From the NCBI GenBank assembly GCA_028287785.1, contig JAQBOZ010000027.1, positions 248,001-312,000 on the forward strand: a DNA stretch of 64,000 nt, given 5' to 3'. The translations under genes were made by a program, and so were the position numbers. This document shows, piece after piece, positions 7,897-16,474 of this stretch. Within the stretch, counting starts at the first letter, position 1. The number at the start of each line of letters is the position of its first letter. The notes beneath the pieces were generated by a model. The model was given only the letters and a program-made list of their open reading frames with translations, made no database searches and was not told where the DNA came from. This DNA is from Chlorobiota bacterium (GTDB lineage: Bacteria > Bacteroidota > Ignavibacteria > OLB7).

Positions 7897-8582
7897 AACA
7901 GCAATGCCAGGAGCAGCCCGTCGAATCTCCTTGCAATAGTGTATGGGGTTTTTGAGGTAAGCAATGTCATAATCTTCATCAGATTCCTTGAATGCGTTAA
8001 CTATCCCAGCTGTTAGCTGGGTGGAATTACTGACTGCGTATTCCGATCAAAGGTGACCACCTATCCCGATCGAAGCTGACTGATCCGCCACTGCCCGGCA
8101 TCGCCCGTTCCTGACCAATTATCATCTGCCTTCTGACACTGCGATGATCCGGTGACGCGGACCAGTCCAGTATCGGTCCAACAGGCGTCCAGCTTCGGTC
8201 CCGTACCTGACCCGGCACCGTCGCCCAGCCTCGGCGCTTGTGGCGCGTTCCATCAGCCGATGGCCTGGTTCCGACGCGAACGTGACATTATCGGGCGCCA
8301 CGAACGCGACGGAAGTTGCGAGGGAACCTTGACCGAAGTTGCGAGGGAATCTTGTCCTATGGTGCGAGGGAACCTTGTCTCGATTCTGTCCAGTACCCGA
8401 CCCGTCACCTTTCCCGCGTCGTCAACTTCGATTGTGCGCCCCTTCGATCAAAAAATCGTTTTCGATTTATTTTAAGGCTTTTTCATGTTTTTCGTCCTGC
8501 ATCTTGTCGCTGATTCGCGAATAATCACCTGCATCCAGGGAATTATTGAGCGTGCACGGCAGTGTTTTACCCGATGAACCGA
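7897..8582. other. Intergenic, mobile-element debris
   Basis: No gene supported. The sequence contains a perfect small hairpin CCCAGCT-GTT-AGCTGGG (about 8,007-8,023), motifs such as GGTGACCACCTATCCCGATC (8,051-8,070) that resemble IS21-type terminal repeats, and a 23-bp tandem repeat (8,312-8,380). Best read as a decayed mobile-element end. Confidence 0.4.
8312..8380. repeat. Three tandem 23-bp repeats
   Basis: Units begin GAAGTTGCGAGGGAACCTTG, GAAGTTGCGAGGGAATCTTG and TATGGTGCGAGGGAACCTTG. The spacing is head-to-tail without spacers, so it is not a CRISPR. Tandem terminal repeats of this kind are known at IS21-family ends; that assignment is inference. Confidence 0.8.
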
Positions 8583-8883
8583 TTAATCGCCCTGTCGTGA
8601 GAGGACACATTCACCGGCGGGGCGGAATATCTCCAGCATCCCGTGATCGGTGAGTACGCGTACGTAATACCGCTTCTCGAATGTCCCCACCACTCCGCCT
8701 GCCATATCCAATAATCCACGGTCGGCCGGGACGCTTCGGCGGTTCAATCGGGAATGCTTCCAAAGTATAGCGGCGTTCAGGCAGAAAGGCTGCAGGATCA
8801 GTGATGATGGCTCGCATCACCCGACCGAGGAAATGCTCATAGAGGCTCCGCACCGCAACTACATCGGGCCGAGATGTTATCAT
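8583..8883 (-). pseudogene. Frameshifted ORF directly downstream of the deaminase/OTU gene
   Basis: The ATG at 8,883 follows the stop codon of the large gene with no gap (TAGATG). One frame reads MITSRPDVVAVRSLYEHF...RRYTLEAFPIEPPKRP (to about residue 55). The coherent continuation is then in the next frame: ADRGLLDMAGGVVGTFEKRYYVRVLTDHGMLEIFRPAG...SRQGD, stop at 8,583. The in-frame continuation (GRRSGGDIREAVLRTRTHRS) is Arg/Ser-rich and looks unnatural. A one-base frameshift near 8,700-8,730 is therefore likely. Position suggests an operon partner, perhaps an immunity gene, but no immunity family is recognised. Confidence 0.45.
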
Positions 8884-11502
8884 CTACTTGGCGGGCCAGA
8901 GCGGTTCGTAGTGCAGCCCGACGTGAAGCACCGCGCGCACGTTGGTGCTCTCCTTGTTGAGTTGTCCGAAGACCCCCGCCTGCTTGATGGTGCCGTCGTT
9001 GTTGAGCGTGAAGGCCTGGACATAGAGATTGCGATCCTTCACCATCTCATCGAAATTCTCCAGCTCGACCATCTCCCCCTGCTTGAACTTGTACTTCTCG
9101 CGGATCGCGTTGTAATCGTCCGGCTCCTCTCCTTCTTGCGTCATGTCATTCTGACCGAACTGGTGCATCACATGGAGCGAGCAGTTGTTGCCGACGGATG
9201 TCGCCGCCCCTTCGCGGAGCTTGTTCTTGGTGAGCCATTCCCGGAAGGTCTTGACCGCCGCCTCCTTGCCGATGCCCTCGATAAGGAACTTCTCTGCGAT
9301 CGGTTGCGGTCCCTTCGGTTTCAGGCTGTCTATGTCGATCTCCAGGGTATCGAGCTTCGCGCCTGTTCCTCCCCACTTGGGACGAATCTTGGAGAATTTG
9401 TTGACCAGACCGAACTCGATTGCCAGGTTGAGCGCGCGATTCTCGCCGGTTGCAGTATCCGTATCCAACTCCCTTTTGATCTCCTTCTCGACTTCGCCCA
9501 GAGCGTAATTCAGTGCATTCTCCTGTTGCTCCTTGATCTGCGTTCCCATGTATTGGAGTGCTTCCGGATTGCTCTTCTCGTAGTAATCCTTGTTCAGCAG
9601 CGCGATGGCGATCAGCTTCATCAACGTCGGCCCGTTGAACCGCGTCTTCAGATCTTCGCTGAGTTTGAAATAGGGATCATCCTCCAGAAAGGACTTGTAA
9701 TAGCGCACCACCAAATAGACGAAGGCGGGTAAGGTTTTCGGCAGCACTTGCTGGACGTTGGCCTTCCGCATCTCGAGACTCCTGACCCACATCCGCGCGG
9801 CGAACCGCACGCGACGGATGAAGAAGCAGTCGTACTCCTCCTTATCGAAATGTATGATCTGCCGTTTGTTGACCTTCTCGTCATACTGCATCAACTCGAC
9901 GGCAAGCAGGACGATGTCGACGGGGGAGAGTTCCTTGTTGAACATCGACTCCCACCACTGCTGCAGCGATTTGTTTTTCATCCCCGGATCGAGTGTTCGG
10001 ATGAGGTTGACCTGCAACTGTACCCATGTCGCCTCGCTCCGTTCGGTTCCCTTGCGCAGCAGCGGACGCGCGGTGGCATGGTTGACGTCGACGTTCAATC
10101 GCAGGTATTGCACGTGGGGCTCGTCGATATTCGGCCGCTTGATCGGATCGTCCGGCAGGGCGTGGACCGTGCCATCCTCCGGCAGCTTTGCCTGCTTCAC
10201 CGATTTCGTATCGGGGGTGCCGACAAACGCCCGGGCGCAGGCGATACGCACCAGACGGCGGATATCCTTGTCGATCTTCACCTTCACCGGATGCTTCTGG
10301 TTGTTGATATCCTTCAACGCCTGCGCGAAGAAGTGCGCGGCATGCGTCTGCACCGCCTGCGACGAAACCTGGCATCCGGAGCAGGCGGCGCGCGTGGTGA
10401 AGATATCGACCGAGATCGCGCAGACCCTGATCGGCGCGTTGATGACGAACTTGTTGTACGTCTCGACGAGCGGTTGCAGGATCTGGTCGATCGCATCGGA
10501 GACGGCGTTCGGGTAATCGTACAGGAGCTTGAAGAACGCCTGCTCGCTGTGATGATACTGCTGCGCGTTCTTCGCGCCGTTCACTAGCATGCGATAGTCC
10601 AGCTCGTGATGGGTCGCATAGTTCTGTGGCGTCATCAGTCGGGGTTCGTCGCTGGCCGATTCATCCTGTACGAAGAAACTCAACGCGCCGGTATGCACGA
10701 ACGTTTCGTTCGCTTCGTAGCCATCGTTGGTCAGCTTTGCCGTCACGTCATGTGTGCGGAGCTTGTCGGGGCCTCCTTCCTTGTCGGCGATCAGCACATG
10801 TCCGGCGGTGCTGCGGAAGAGGAGGTGGCGCTTGTTCATATCGGTGAAGCGAAGTGCGATCTGCACTGCACGGCAGGCCTTGTTCGCCAGCATGATCCTG
10901 ATTTCCCCGAGCGCGTTGTTCGGACCCTCCACCGTTTCCTTCCCGGCGATCACCCCCGATTCCTCCCGCAGAAAACTCTCCCGCTCGGCCATCTCGGCGA
11001 AGGAATGGCCGAGGAGCGCCGTCTGGTTGTCGCAGATCGTCACCGGGACCACCAGATCGTCGGTCGTCGGCTCCCAGACGATCGGCACGTGCTTCTTCAT
11101 CTGGCAGGGGAGTACCTTCGTGGTGGTGGAAGAGAGCCCCTTCTGTGAGCTGAGCTGCTGCGAGTGGCTGTTGGAGATCGATTGAACGATGGAGCCGATG
11201 TCTAGGATGCTGCTGCTCTGCAGTTGCGAGGAGATGCCGAGGATATAGTGTGCGGCCATGTTGTCCCGCGATACGGCGTCCTTGTCGTCCTTGTGCGCCG
11301 GCTCGTCCTGGTTGTCGAGAAGCTGGAGCGCCGAGGAAAAGTCACCAGACTGGACGAATGCCGTATAGTCCGAGTGCCCCCCGGCGTAACGGTCACGCCG
11401 CTGCACGCGGACCTGCAAGCCGTTGTTGGCGACCAGCACGACGACGACTTCGTCGTTCTTCGAAAGGCCCCCCTTGTCGGTCAGAAGCTTGTAGACCCTC
11501 AC
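8884..11502 (-). CDS. Large protein with deaminase-like centre and OTU-protease-like C-terminus (candidate effector)
   Basis: 872 residues from GTG 11,502, which overlaps the upstream stop as GTGA; a frame extending to 11,571 reads into the upstream gene and is unlikely. Residues 1-60 (VRVYKLLTDKGGLSKNDEVVVVL) are a compact start region. Around 317-377 the sequence QYHHSEQAFFKLL is followed by TTRAACSGCQ (H318-S-E320, C374, C377), matching the zinc-binding HxE...CxxC arrangement of nucleotide/nucleic-acid deaminases, including toxin deaminases. The C-terminal 100 residues contain GNNCSL (C774) and VLHVGLHYEPLW (H864) immediately before the end, like the Cys and His boxes of OTU cysteine proteases. 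A long helical middle joins them. No signal peptide is present. Two enzyme-like domains plus a coupled small upstream gene suggest an effector; the delivery route is not shown. Confidence 0.6.
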   Translation of the reverse strand: MRVYKLLTDKGGLSKNDEVVVVLVANNGLQVRVQRRDRYAGGHSDYTAFVQSGDFSSALQLLDNQDEPAHKDDKDAVSRDNMAAHYILGISSQLQSSSILDIGSIVQSISNSHSQQLSSQKGLSSTTTKVLPCQMKKHVPIVWEPTTDDLVVPVTICDNQTALLGHSFAEMAERESFLREESGVIAGKETVEGPNNALGEIRIMLANKACRAVQIALRFTDMNKRHLLFRSTAGHVLIADKEGGPDKLRTHDVTAKLTNDGYEANETFVHTGALSFFVQDESASDEPRLMTPQNYATHHELDYRMLVNGAKNAQQYHHSEQAFFKLLYDYPNAVSDAIDQILQPLVETYNKFVINAPIRVCAISVDIFTTRAACSGCQVSSQAVQTHAAHFFAQALKDINNQKHPVKVKIDKDIRRLVRIACARAFVGTPDTKSVKQAKLPEDGTVHALPDDPIKRPNIDEPHVQYLRLNVDVNHATARPLLRKGTERSEATWVQLQVNLIRTLDPGMKNKSLQQWWESMFNKELSPVDIVLLAVELMQYDEKVNKRQIIHFDKEEYDCFFIRRVRFAARMWVRSLEMRKANVQQVLPKTLPAFVYLVVRYYKSFLEDDPYFKLSEDLKTRFNGPTLMKLIAIALLNKDYYEKSNPEALQYMGTQIKEQQENALNYALGEVEKEIKRELDTDTATGENRALNLAIEFGLVNKFSKIRPKWGGTGAKLDTLEIDIDSLKPKGPQPIAEKFLIEGIGKEAAVKTFREWLTKNKLREGAATSVGNNCSLHVMHQFGQNDMTQEGEEPDDYNAIREKYKFKQGEMVELENFDEMVKDRNLYVQAFTLNNDGTIKQAGVFGQLNKESTNVRAVLHVGLHYEPLWPAK

Positions 11503-11900
11503 GCCCGTGCTCTCCCGGGATGCTCTTCGATCTCCGTCGGTTCGTTCTCGATCATGGCTGCGGCACGCCACTCGGCCGGCGGCACCTGCTCGATCAGCGT
11601 GCCGATGCGGATCTCCACCGGGATGTCCGGATCGGCGAGGATGGCGTTGATCGGAGGATGGGTGTCGAAGCGGGGGCCGATGAGGAGATGGAAGTCGACG
11701 TACGAGGAGATATCGGCGTAACGATCGAGTCCATAGCTCCGCGCGCGCGCGATCCCTTCACGCGCGGCGGCGATCAGCGCCTTGTCCACGAGGCCCCTCT
11801 CCGGATAGCGCCCGGCGAAGCTGGCCGCGAGATCGACCGCGAGCGCGTCATCCTTCCCATCCTGTAGTGCATTGAACTGGCTGTTGCGAATGATCAGCAT
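11499..11900 (-). CDS. Small conserved-type partner of the deaminase/OTU protein
   Basis: 133 residues, MLIIRNSQFNALQDGKDD... The arrangement (N-terminal LIIRxxQ, a central helix GIARARSYGLDRYADISSYVDFHLLIGPRFDT, then PPINAILADPDIPVEIRIGTLIEQ) resembles a family of short proteins I recall next to secreted effectors in Proteobacteria and Myxobacteria; I cannot name it with certainty. Its stop overlaps the GTG start of the 872-residue gene (GTGA), implying coupled translation and equal dosage, as for a chaperone, adaptor or loading factor. There is no signal peptide. The sequence just upstream (from 11,902) resembles one end of the MITE-like repeats in this window. Confidence 0.6.
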   Translation of the reverse strand: MLIIRNSQFNALQDGKDDALAVDLAASFAGRYPERGLVDKALIAAAREGIARARSYGLDRYADISSYVDFHLLIGPRFDTHPPINAILADPDIPVEIRIGTLIEQVPPAEWRAAAMIENEPTEIEEHPGRARA

Positions 11901-11901
11901 T

Positions 11902-12036
11902 GGGTAATGATGAGATGGATTTCGACAATACGGATCGCTCCGTGGAGGGGTCGCGAGCGCCGATGCAGCGATGGCACAGCGACGATAATCGCTTTATAAA
12001 GTAGGAAATTATCCACTATTCAAACTGAGTCACTCC
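11902..12036. repeat. Possible small or decayed MITE copy upstream of the effector operon
   Basis: The right border TCAAACTGAGTCACT (12,020-12,034) is identical to the terminal repeat of the element at 20,901-21,209. The left border GGGTAATGATGAGATGGA (11,902-11,919) matches only partly. The solo right end is certain; the full element is a guess. The rest of 11,901-12,240 shows no gene. Confidence 0.4.
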
Positions 12037-12240
12037 TCCGCCCCGGCTGGCCCGGAGAAGTTTGCTATATGCTTTTCAACCGGGATCCGATTCGACGATA
12101 GCGGGCGATCATCGCGACCCGTGACAACCTTGACGAGGTGAATAACCTCATTGAGAGTGAGAAGTGGGAAGTATACTCGGGATGAAATGGTTTGCGAAGA
12201 TCATGGGATGTGTAAACTGCATGTCAACAGGCGTTCGAGT

Positions 12241-12630
12241 TCTGAATCAGCCGCTGGTTCTCCCGCTTGAGATGCTCATTCTCCTTCTTCACCAGCATCA
12301 GTGGCGATGGCTTCACCCCTGGCCGATCCTCTCGATGCCATCTACGATCGCCAGTTGCGGATCATCGACATATAGATCCCTTCACGCCGCAGGATCGCGC
12401 CGACGCCTCCGTGAGGGGCTGCATGGATCTCCGCCAGGATCCCCCGTTTATACTCCGCGCTATGGACCCGGCGTCCGGTCAGCTCTCGAGCTTCGGTGGC
12501 GACCGACGCATCAATCACGGCTTCGCGCGGCGCTTTTTCTGTGCTCATCCATTCCTCTCTGATGATGCCCTCGGCAGCTTCAATTCCACTCTTCGATCTG
12601 TCGCATCCAAGACAGGCAGAGAGGGCTGCC
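12241..12630 (-). mobile_element. Fragment of IS3 copy A type (orfA part)
   Basis: The minus-strand reading from 12,548 (MSTEKAPREAVIDASVATEA...EYKRGILAEIHAAPHGGVGAILRREGIYMSMIRNWRS) is the N-terminal two thirds of the OrfA found at 2,416-2,784, with scattered changes and a frame break afterwards. Nucleotide similarity extends upstream through TTCAATTCCACTC to GGCAGAGAGGG near 12,625. orfB is absent, so it is a dead relic. Confidence 0.8.
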
Positions 12631-12863
12631 GACGCACAATGAGGGCTCAGGATGCAGTTGTTGTGGTAGGGGCCTACTCGAACCCGGAACGTCGATATTT
12701 TCCTTATAGTGTGGTTAATTACGAGTCAATCGACAGATCGACTATCCGGTAACAGAGCAGGTTCGACACCATCTATTTATATTCGGACATCTGCGTCTCA
12801 AGCCTGATTCCTTAGCCGGAATGCCGGGCACTATTCGTTTATCAAACTCCCAGGCCAGCCATA

Positions 12864-14105
12864 ATGATCCATCGTTACCACGTTCTCATCTTCCTCCTTG
12901 CGCTGACCATCGCTGCATGCAAGTCATCGTCACCGAGCGATCCCGGGACCGGACCAAGCCCCGTGGTTCCTTCAAAGTTCTATGTTGGGCTGATGTACCC
13001 GCGTAGCGGCCCGATGGGAACAACGATTGCCTTGCGCGGACATGGCTTTGGGACGTTGACAGATAGCTGCACGGTCACGATGGGGAACACCACACTGCCA
13101 ATTCTTTCCATCCAGGATGACGAGATCCTGGCCCAGATTCCGAAAGGTGCTGTCAACGGCTCGGTGATTCTTACACGAGGCGTCAAGAGTGATAACGCCG
13201 GACTGTTCACCGTTACCAAGTCGCACCGTCCCGGAGATGACACGATCTGCTGCATCTATCCTGATTCCGCGCGGCCAGGAGATATTGTCACCATTTATGG
13301 AGATAAAATGACTGGCCAAACTGCTGCCTACTATGTCTTTTTCGATTCAAGCAGAGCGCAGATTATCGATAGCCTCTCGGATTGGATGTTCCGTGTGGTC
13401 GTGCCGCAGGTTAATGGTCCGTACGATCACGCCGTAACCATGCAGCTTCGGGGGGCATTGAAAACGGCGCATCTCTTCTCCTTTCCATTTACGATGCTTT
13501 CGCATACGCCTCCTCTTTCTCTCGATGCCGTGAAATTCAATTCCATCAAACTCGATTTTGGTGGTATAGAGTCGGGCGTTAGTATTGTGACATCGTACGA
13601 TACGACGGTAACTACCATTGGCACCTCCACATATGCGTTTGGGGTTACCGCGTTCGCTCCTCAACTCGTCAGTAGAGGAAGTGGAGCAAACGGTATCGAT
13701 ACGCTCGCATTCTCCTCAGCCCGATCATACGCCCCGCACGATGTCGAGACCAGATCAATTCATATGATTGTGGATAAGCGAGGTAGCCGCATCCTCAGCA
13801 TGACGTATTGGCGTGAGAGGATTGGTCATTCGGAAAGCCTGACCGCTGACGGAAAGTATCGTTCCGAATGGGCAAACGGAGACAGCATTACCTTTTCCAA
13901 TCTCCCGTGCATCAGCACACTCGATAAAGGGCTGGAATGTTCGTTGTTCAGCTTGGACCTTGGCCCATATACTACTGCTGGCACTGCTTACGGAACCCAG
14001 CGCGACGCCGATACCGCCTCCGGGCCGACACGCTACATCGTTACGACCTTCGATAGGATGGCTCCGCCAACAGAGGAGGGGTACCTTCATGTGAAGCTGT
14101 ATTAA
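12864..14105 (+). CDS. Lipoprotein with IPT/TIG-like domains
   Basis: 413 residues. It starts with a lipoprotein signal MIHRYHVLIFLLALTIAAC (lipobox IAAC, Cys19), then a Ser/Pro linker. Residues about 45-125 (YPRSGPMGTTIALRGHGFG...LPILSIQDDEILAQIPKGAVNGSVILTRG) are a clear IPT/TIG immunoglobulin-like domain, and 135-215 (IYPDSARPGDIVTIYGDKM) are a second, weaker one. The remaining 200 residues, without a known domain, hold repeated Thr-rich strands. Such proteins sit on the cell surface or periplasmic face and bind polymers or proteins. It is flanked on both sides by IS fragments (12,241-12,630 and 14,120-14,328). Confidence 0.7.
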   Translation: MIHRYHVLIFLLALTIAACKSSSPSDPGTGPSPVVPSKFYVGLMYPRSGPMGTTIALRGHGFGTLTDSCTVTMGNTTLPILSIQDDEILAQIPKGAVNGSVILTRGVKSDNAGLFTVTKSHRPGDDTICCIYPDSARPGDIVTIYGDKMTGQTAAYYVFFDSSRAQIIDSLSDWMFRVVVPQVNGPYDHAVTMQLRGALKTAHLFSFPFTMLSHTPPLSLDAVKFNSIKLDFGGIESGVSIVTSYDTTVTTIGTSTYAFGVTAFAPQLVSRGSGANGIDTLAFSSARSYAPHDVETRSIHMIVDKRGSRILSMTYWRERIGHSESLTADGKYRSEWANGDSITFSNLPCISTLDKGLECSLFSLDLGPYTTAGTAYGTQRDADTASGPTRYIVTTFDRMAPPTEEGYLHVKLY

Positions 14106-14119
14106 ATCCGCTCGTTTAT

Positions 14120-14328
14120 CAGCACGACGAGCTGTTGTCGATGGATGTGTTTGACAGCCTGGCTGAAGCGATCGTTTTGGTGGAAGAATACCGGCGGAGT
14201 TATAATCAATATCGGCCGCACAGTGCGCTGAAGAACCTGCCGCCGGCGGTGTTTGCGCAGCAGATGTCGGCCGAGATCAGCTCAACATCTCTTGCCTAAC
14301 TTCTGGTACATAGGTTGGGGGCTGGTCA
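14120..14328 (+). mobile_element. Terminal fragment of IS3 copy B type
   Basis: Reads as the last 57 or so codons of the OrfB at 6,690-7,556 (DELLSMDVFDSLAEAIVLVEEYRRSYNQYRPHSALKNLPPAVFAQQ, ending SSTSLA) followed by the terminal inverted repeat ...GGGGGCTGGTCA, which ends at 14,328. It is in the opposite orientation to the intact copy and has diverged from it, so it is an older insertion. Confidence 0.88.
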
Positions 14329-14368
14329 ATAACCATTTCATAGTATGTTTCACTTAATGTTCCAACTG

Positions 14369-14983
14369 ATGACAACGCTACGTCAATTTGTTCTGCTTAC
14401 CCTCGTTACTGTTGCTGCAACTGGATGTGCATCGAAGAGCAATCCAACAGCCACTGTTCCAACTGATACCACAAAATTGCAGACGATACTGCCGTATGAT
14501 GGACTGTGTGGTTTCCGTATGAGCCGGGCGCGATTATTCACCACTGATACGGCTGTCGCCTCACGGTGGGCATCCGACGTCAGATTTAGCAGTCAAACTG
14601 CAAGCTTGGTGGCAATGTATCTGAAGGGCAACGGGGTTGACAGAACAGAGATCCAGGTGCCAATCAACGGTGTCTCGGCCGATGGGCGTCACAATTTTCA
14701 AGGCAGCCTCCAACTTTGGATGCCGGGGAACGTTGCCGGGGTCTATCCCTGGAAGGCATCCAATCAATCGAAACTGATAATTATAACCAGCGATGGCAAG
14801 AACAGCTTTGAGTATAGTTCACTTTCAGGGAATACGACAATTCGCTCCATTCATTTTGGAAATGGTGTAAATACCCCTTTTAATTATACAGATACCCTCA
14901 AAGCGCATTTCAGTGGGGTTATTGGTATTGGTTTTCCTGCCGATTCGGTGACTATCGATGGCGAGCTTGGAGGATGCATCTGA
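14369..14983 (+). CDS. Hypothetical lipoprotein
   Basis: 204 residues from ATG 14,369 (MTTLRQFVLLTLVTVAATGC, lipobox AATGC); ATGs at 14,345 and 14,357 are also open. The mature part starts with a Ser/Thr/Pro linker, then about 180 residues of predicted beta-strand-rich sequence with no recognised family (LPYDGLCGFRMSRARLFTTDTAVASRW...DSVTIDGELGGCI). Two Cys (in LCGF and GGCI) might form a disulfide. It lies just after an IS fragment, alone on this strand. Confidence 0.6.
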   Translation: MTTLRQFVLLTLVTVAATGCASKSNPTATVPTDTTKLQTILPYDGLCGFRMSRARLFTTDTAVASRWASDVRFSSQTASLVAMYLKGNGVDRTEIQVPINGVSADGRHNFQGSLQLWMPGNVAGVYPWKASNQSKLIIITSDGKNSFEYSSLSGNTTIRSIHFGNGVNTPFNYTDTLKAHFSGVIGIGFPADSVTIDGELGGCI

Positions 14984-15211
14984 TCAGTTGCAGCAGCAGG
15001 CGAGATGATCATGATTTCGTAATAGCTGTGAAGGATTCTTTGCAAAGGATAAAAGCGAACTGGACCTGCCCCGATATACCATAGTGCAACGAGAGTATCT
15101 TTCCCGAGGTGAAGCGGTCTCTGTTCTCTTCATCGAGCATTACGATTGGATCGGAGACCTTCAAGAAGAAACCTAATGTCCCAGGGCTTGCTGGGTCTTC
15201 GTGATGCAGTA

Positions 15212-15250
15212 AGCAACGGGGCATCGGCGTTCATTGCCGATGCCCTGTTG
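15212..15250. terminator. Hairpin between convergent genes
   Basis: AACGGGGCATCGGC, loop GTTCATT, then GCCGATGCCCTGTT: a long stem lying between the lipoprotein gene (ends 14,983, plus) and the hypothetical gene (ends 15,266, minus). The flanks are not U-rich, so termination is likely but not certain. Confidence 0.5.
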
Positions 15251-15265
15251 CTCGTCATCAGCGTA

Positions 15266-15739
15266 TTATTGTGCTGTAATCACTCCAGTTCCACGCAAGA
15301 CTTCGTTCAAGCTCATTTCGCTTTCTGTTCGAGTGTCTGGAAGAGTTGATTCCGTATGCACTTTATCTCCAGCAGGCTCCGGTTGGCGAACGCGGTAGAC
15401 AACAGTACTACCATCACGAACAACGTTCGGCACGATATCACTGTGGCCTGTCGCAATCGATGCAGCGGGATCACGACCATTGAGCAATTCCCGTTCAAGT
15501 TCGCCGATCTCGATTACCGCCTCTTCAAGCAGCGACTTTACATGGGCCGGGATTGCCGCTCTTGCGGCGATGTCATCAGCGGGATCATCGGCTAACATCC
15601 GGAAAGAGTCGCCGATCGCATCAAGGAAGGGCATGGCTTCCCAGAGAAGATGGAGAATCCGTTGGGTGGATGTCTGCGGGGTGTCTTCTGTCGTGGATGC
15701 AGCGATCGCCGCATCAGACAGTCGTGGAGAGTTGTTCAT
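15266..15739 (-). CDS. Hypothetical protein
   Basis: 157 residues from ATG 15,739 (MNNSPRLSDAAIAAST); the frame stays open to 15,826 but that extension is Cys/Gly-rich and unlikely. No family is recognised. Residues about 25-90 (RILHLLWEAMPFLDAIGDSFRMLADDPADDIAARAAIPAHVKSLLEEAVIEIGELERELL) are strongly helical, and the C-terminus is charged and Thr-rich. No signal peptide or membrane segment. It stands alone, with a hairpin downstream at 15,212-15,250. Confidence 0.45.
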   Translation of the reverse strand: MNNSPRLSDAAIAASTTEDTPQTSTQRILHLLWEAMPFLDAIGDSFRMLADDPADDIAARAAIPAHVKSLLEEAVIEIGELERELLNGRDPAASIATGHSDIVPNVVRDGSTVVYRVRQPEPAGDKVHTESTLPDTRTESEMSLNEVLRGTGVITAQ

Positions 15740-16430
15740 AATCCATACAAAAAAGCATCCGGATGTACCACAACTGAAGGTTGCCGGGGCGTCACCGCTA
15801 CCCGCATCCGGATGACTTATTAGCATAGATAGAGCCGTAGCTAACCCTTCAGAGCTAGAGATAGCTCAGGGCTAGATACGACAATCCCGCGTTGACCCTG
15901 CGGGACGGGCTTCAGTTTGGTAAACGCAATATATTGAAGTGTCTTTAGATAGTTCAATCGAAACTTCGTTTCCAGAAGTGGCGGCTGCATGGGCTTCCCT
16001 TGTCAGCAAAGGTCAGTTTTCGATCAAATGTCGGTAGGTGGGTAACTGAGCGTAATGCCCGTTCGTTTCCCGTTGAGGTGGGGAGGGGAAAATGTCAGAT
16101 TCTTGAAAAATTTTGCAGGTTCCCGATCGAATTGAATCGTGGTGTGACCCCAACAAGACCACAACTTGGCATTCCTGCTCGATTCCTGCCAAGCTTCGGC
16201 GTTATTCGTTATCGACCAGAAGCATCTATAGGTTACTGGGGATCTTACAATCATTAAATTGATCCAAGGCTCCGCCTATATTCAGATGCGGGCACCGGTT
16301 ATTGTGATCTCACATCTTGGTGATAGGGTAACTGTGAGATAGTTCGTCCCCGATCTCGTCCCCCATTTGCCAAAAATATCGAAATTTTGACGGATTCGCG
16401 GGAATTCGGAATCCCGTTGGGAGTACAGAT

Positions 16431-16474
16431 AAGGGCAGCTAACGATATCTCCGTTAGCTGCCCTTTCTCTTTTT
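16431..16474 (+). terminator. Rho-independent terminator without an obvious gene
   Basis: AAGGGCAGCTAACG, loop, CGTTAGCTGCCCTT (14-bp perfect stem) followed by TCTCTTTTT. It is a textbook terminator in the plus direction, yet there is no credible plus-strand gene for over 1 kb upstream. Confidence 0.8.

Noticed and set aside
8312-8380. CRISPR array
   Set aside because: Repeats are directly adjacent with no spacers and only three units.
8833-10587. Long plus-strand frames opposite the effector gene
   Set aside because: They overlap a protein with clear motifs and look like Leu/Val/Asp-rich antisense noise.
16390-16430. Functional tRNA gene
   Set aside because: Only a T-arm-like and 3'-end-like part is present; no D-arm, anticodon arm or matching acceptor strand upstream.
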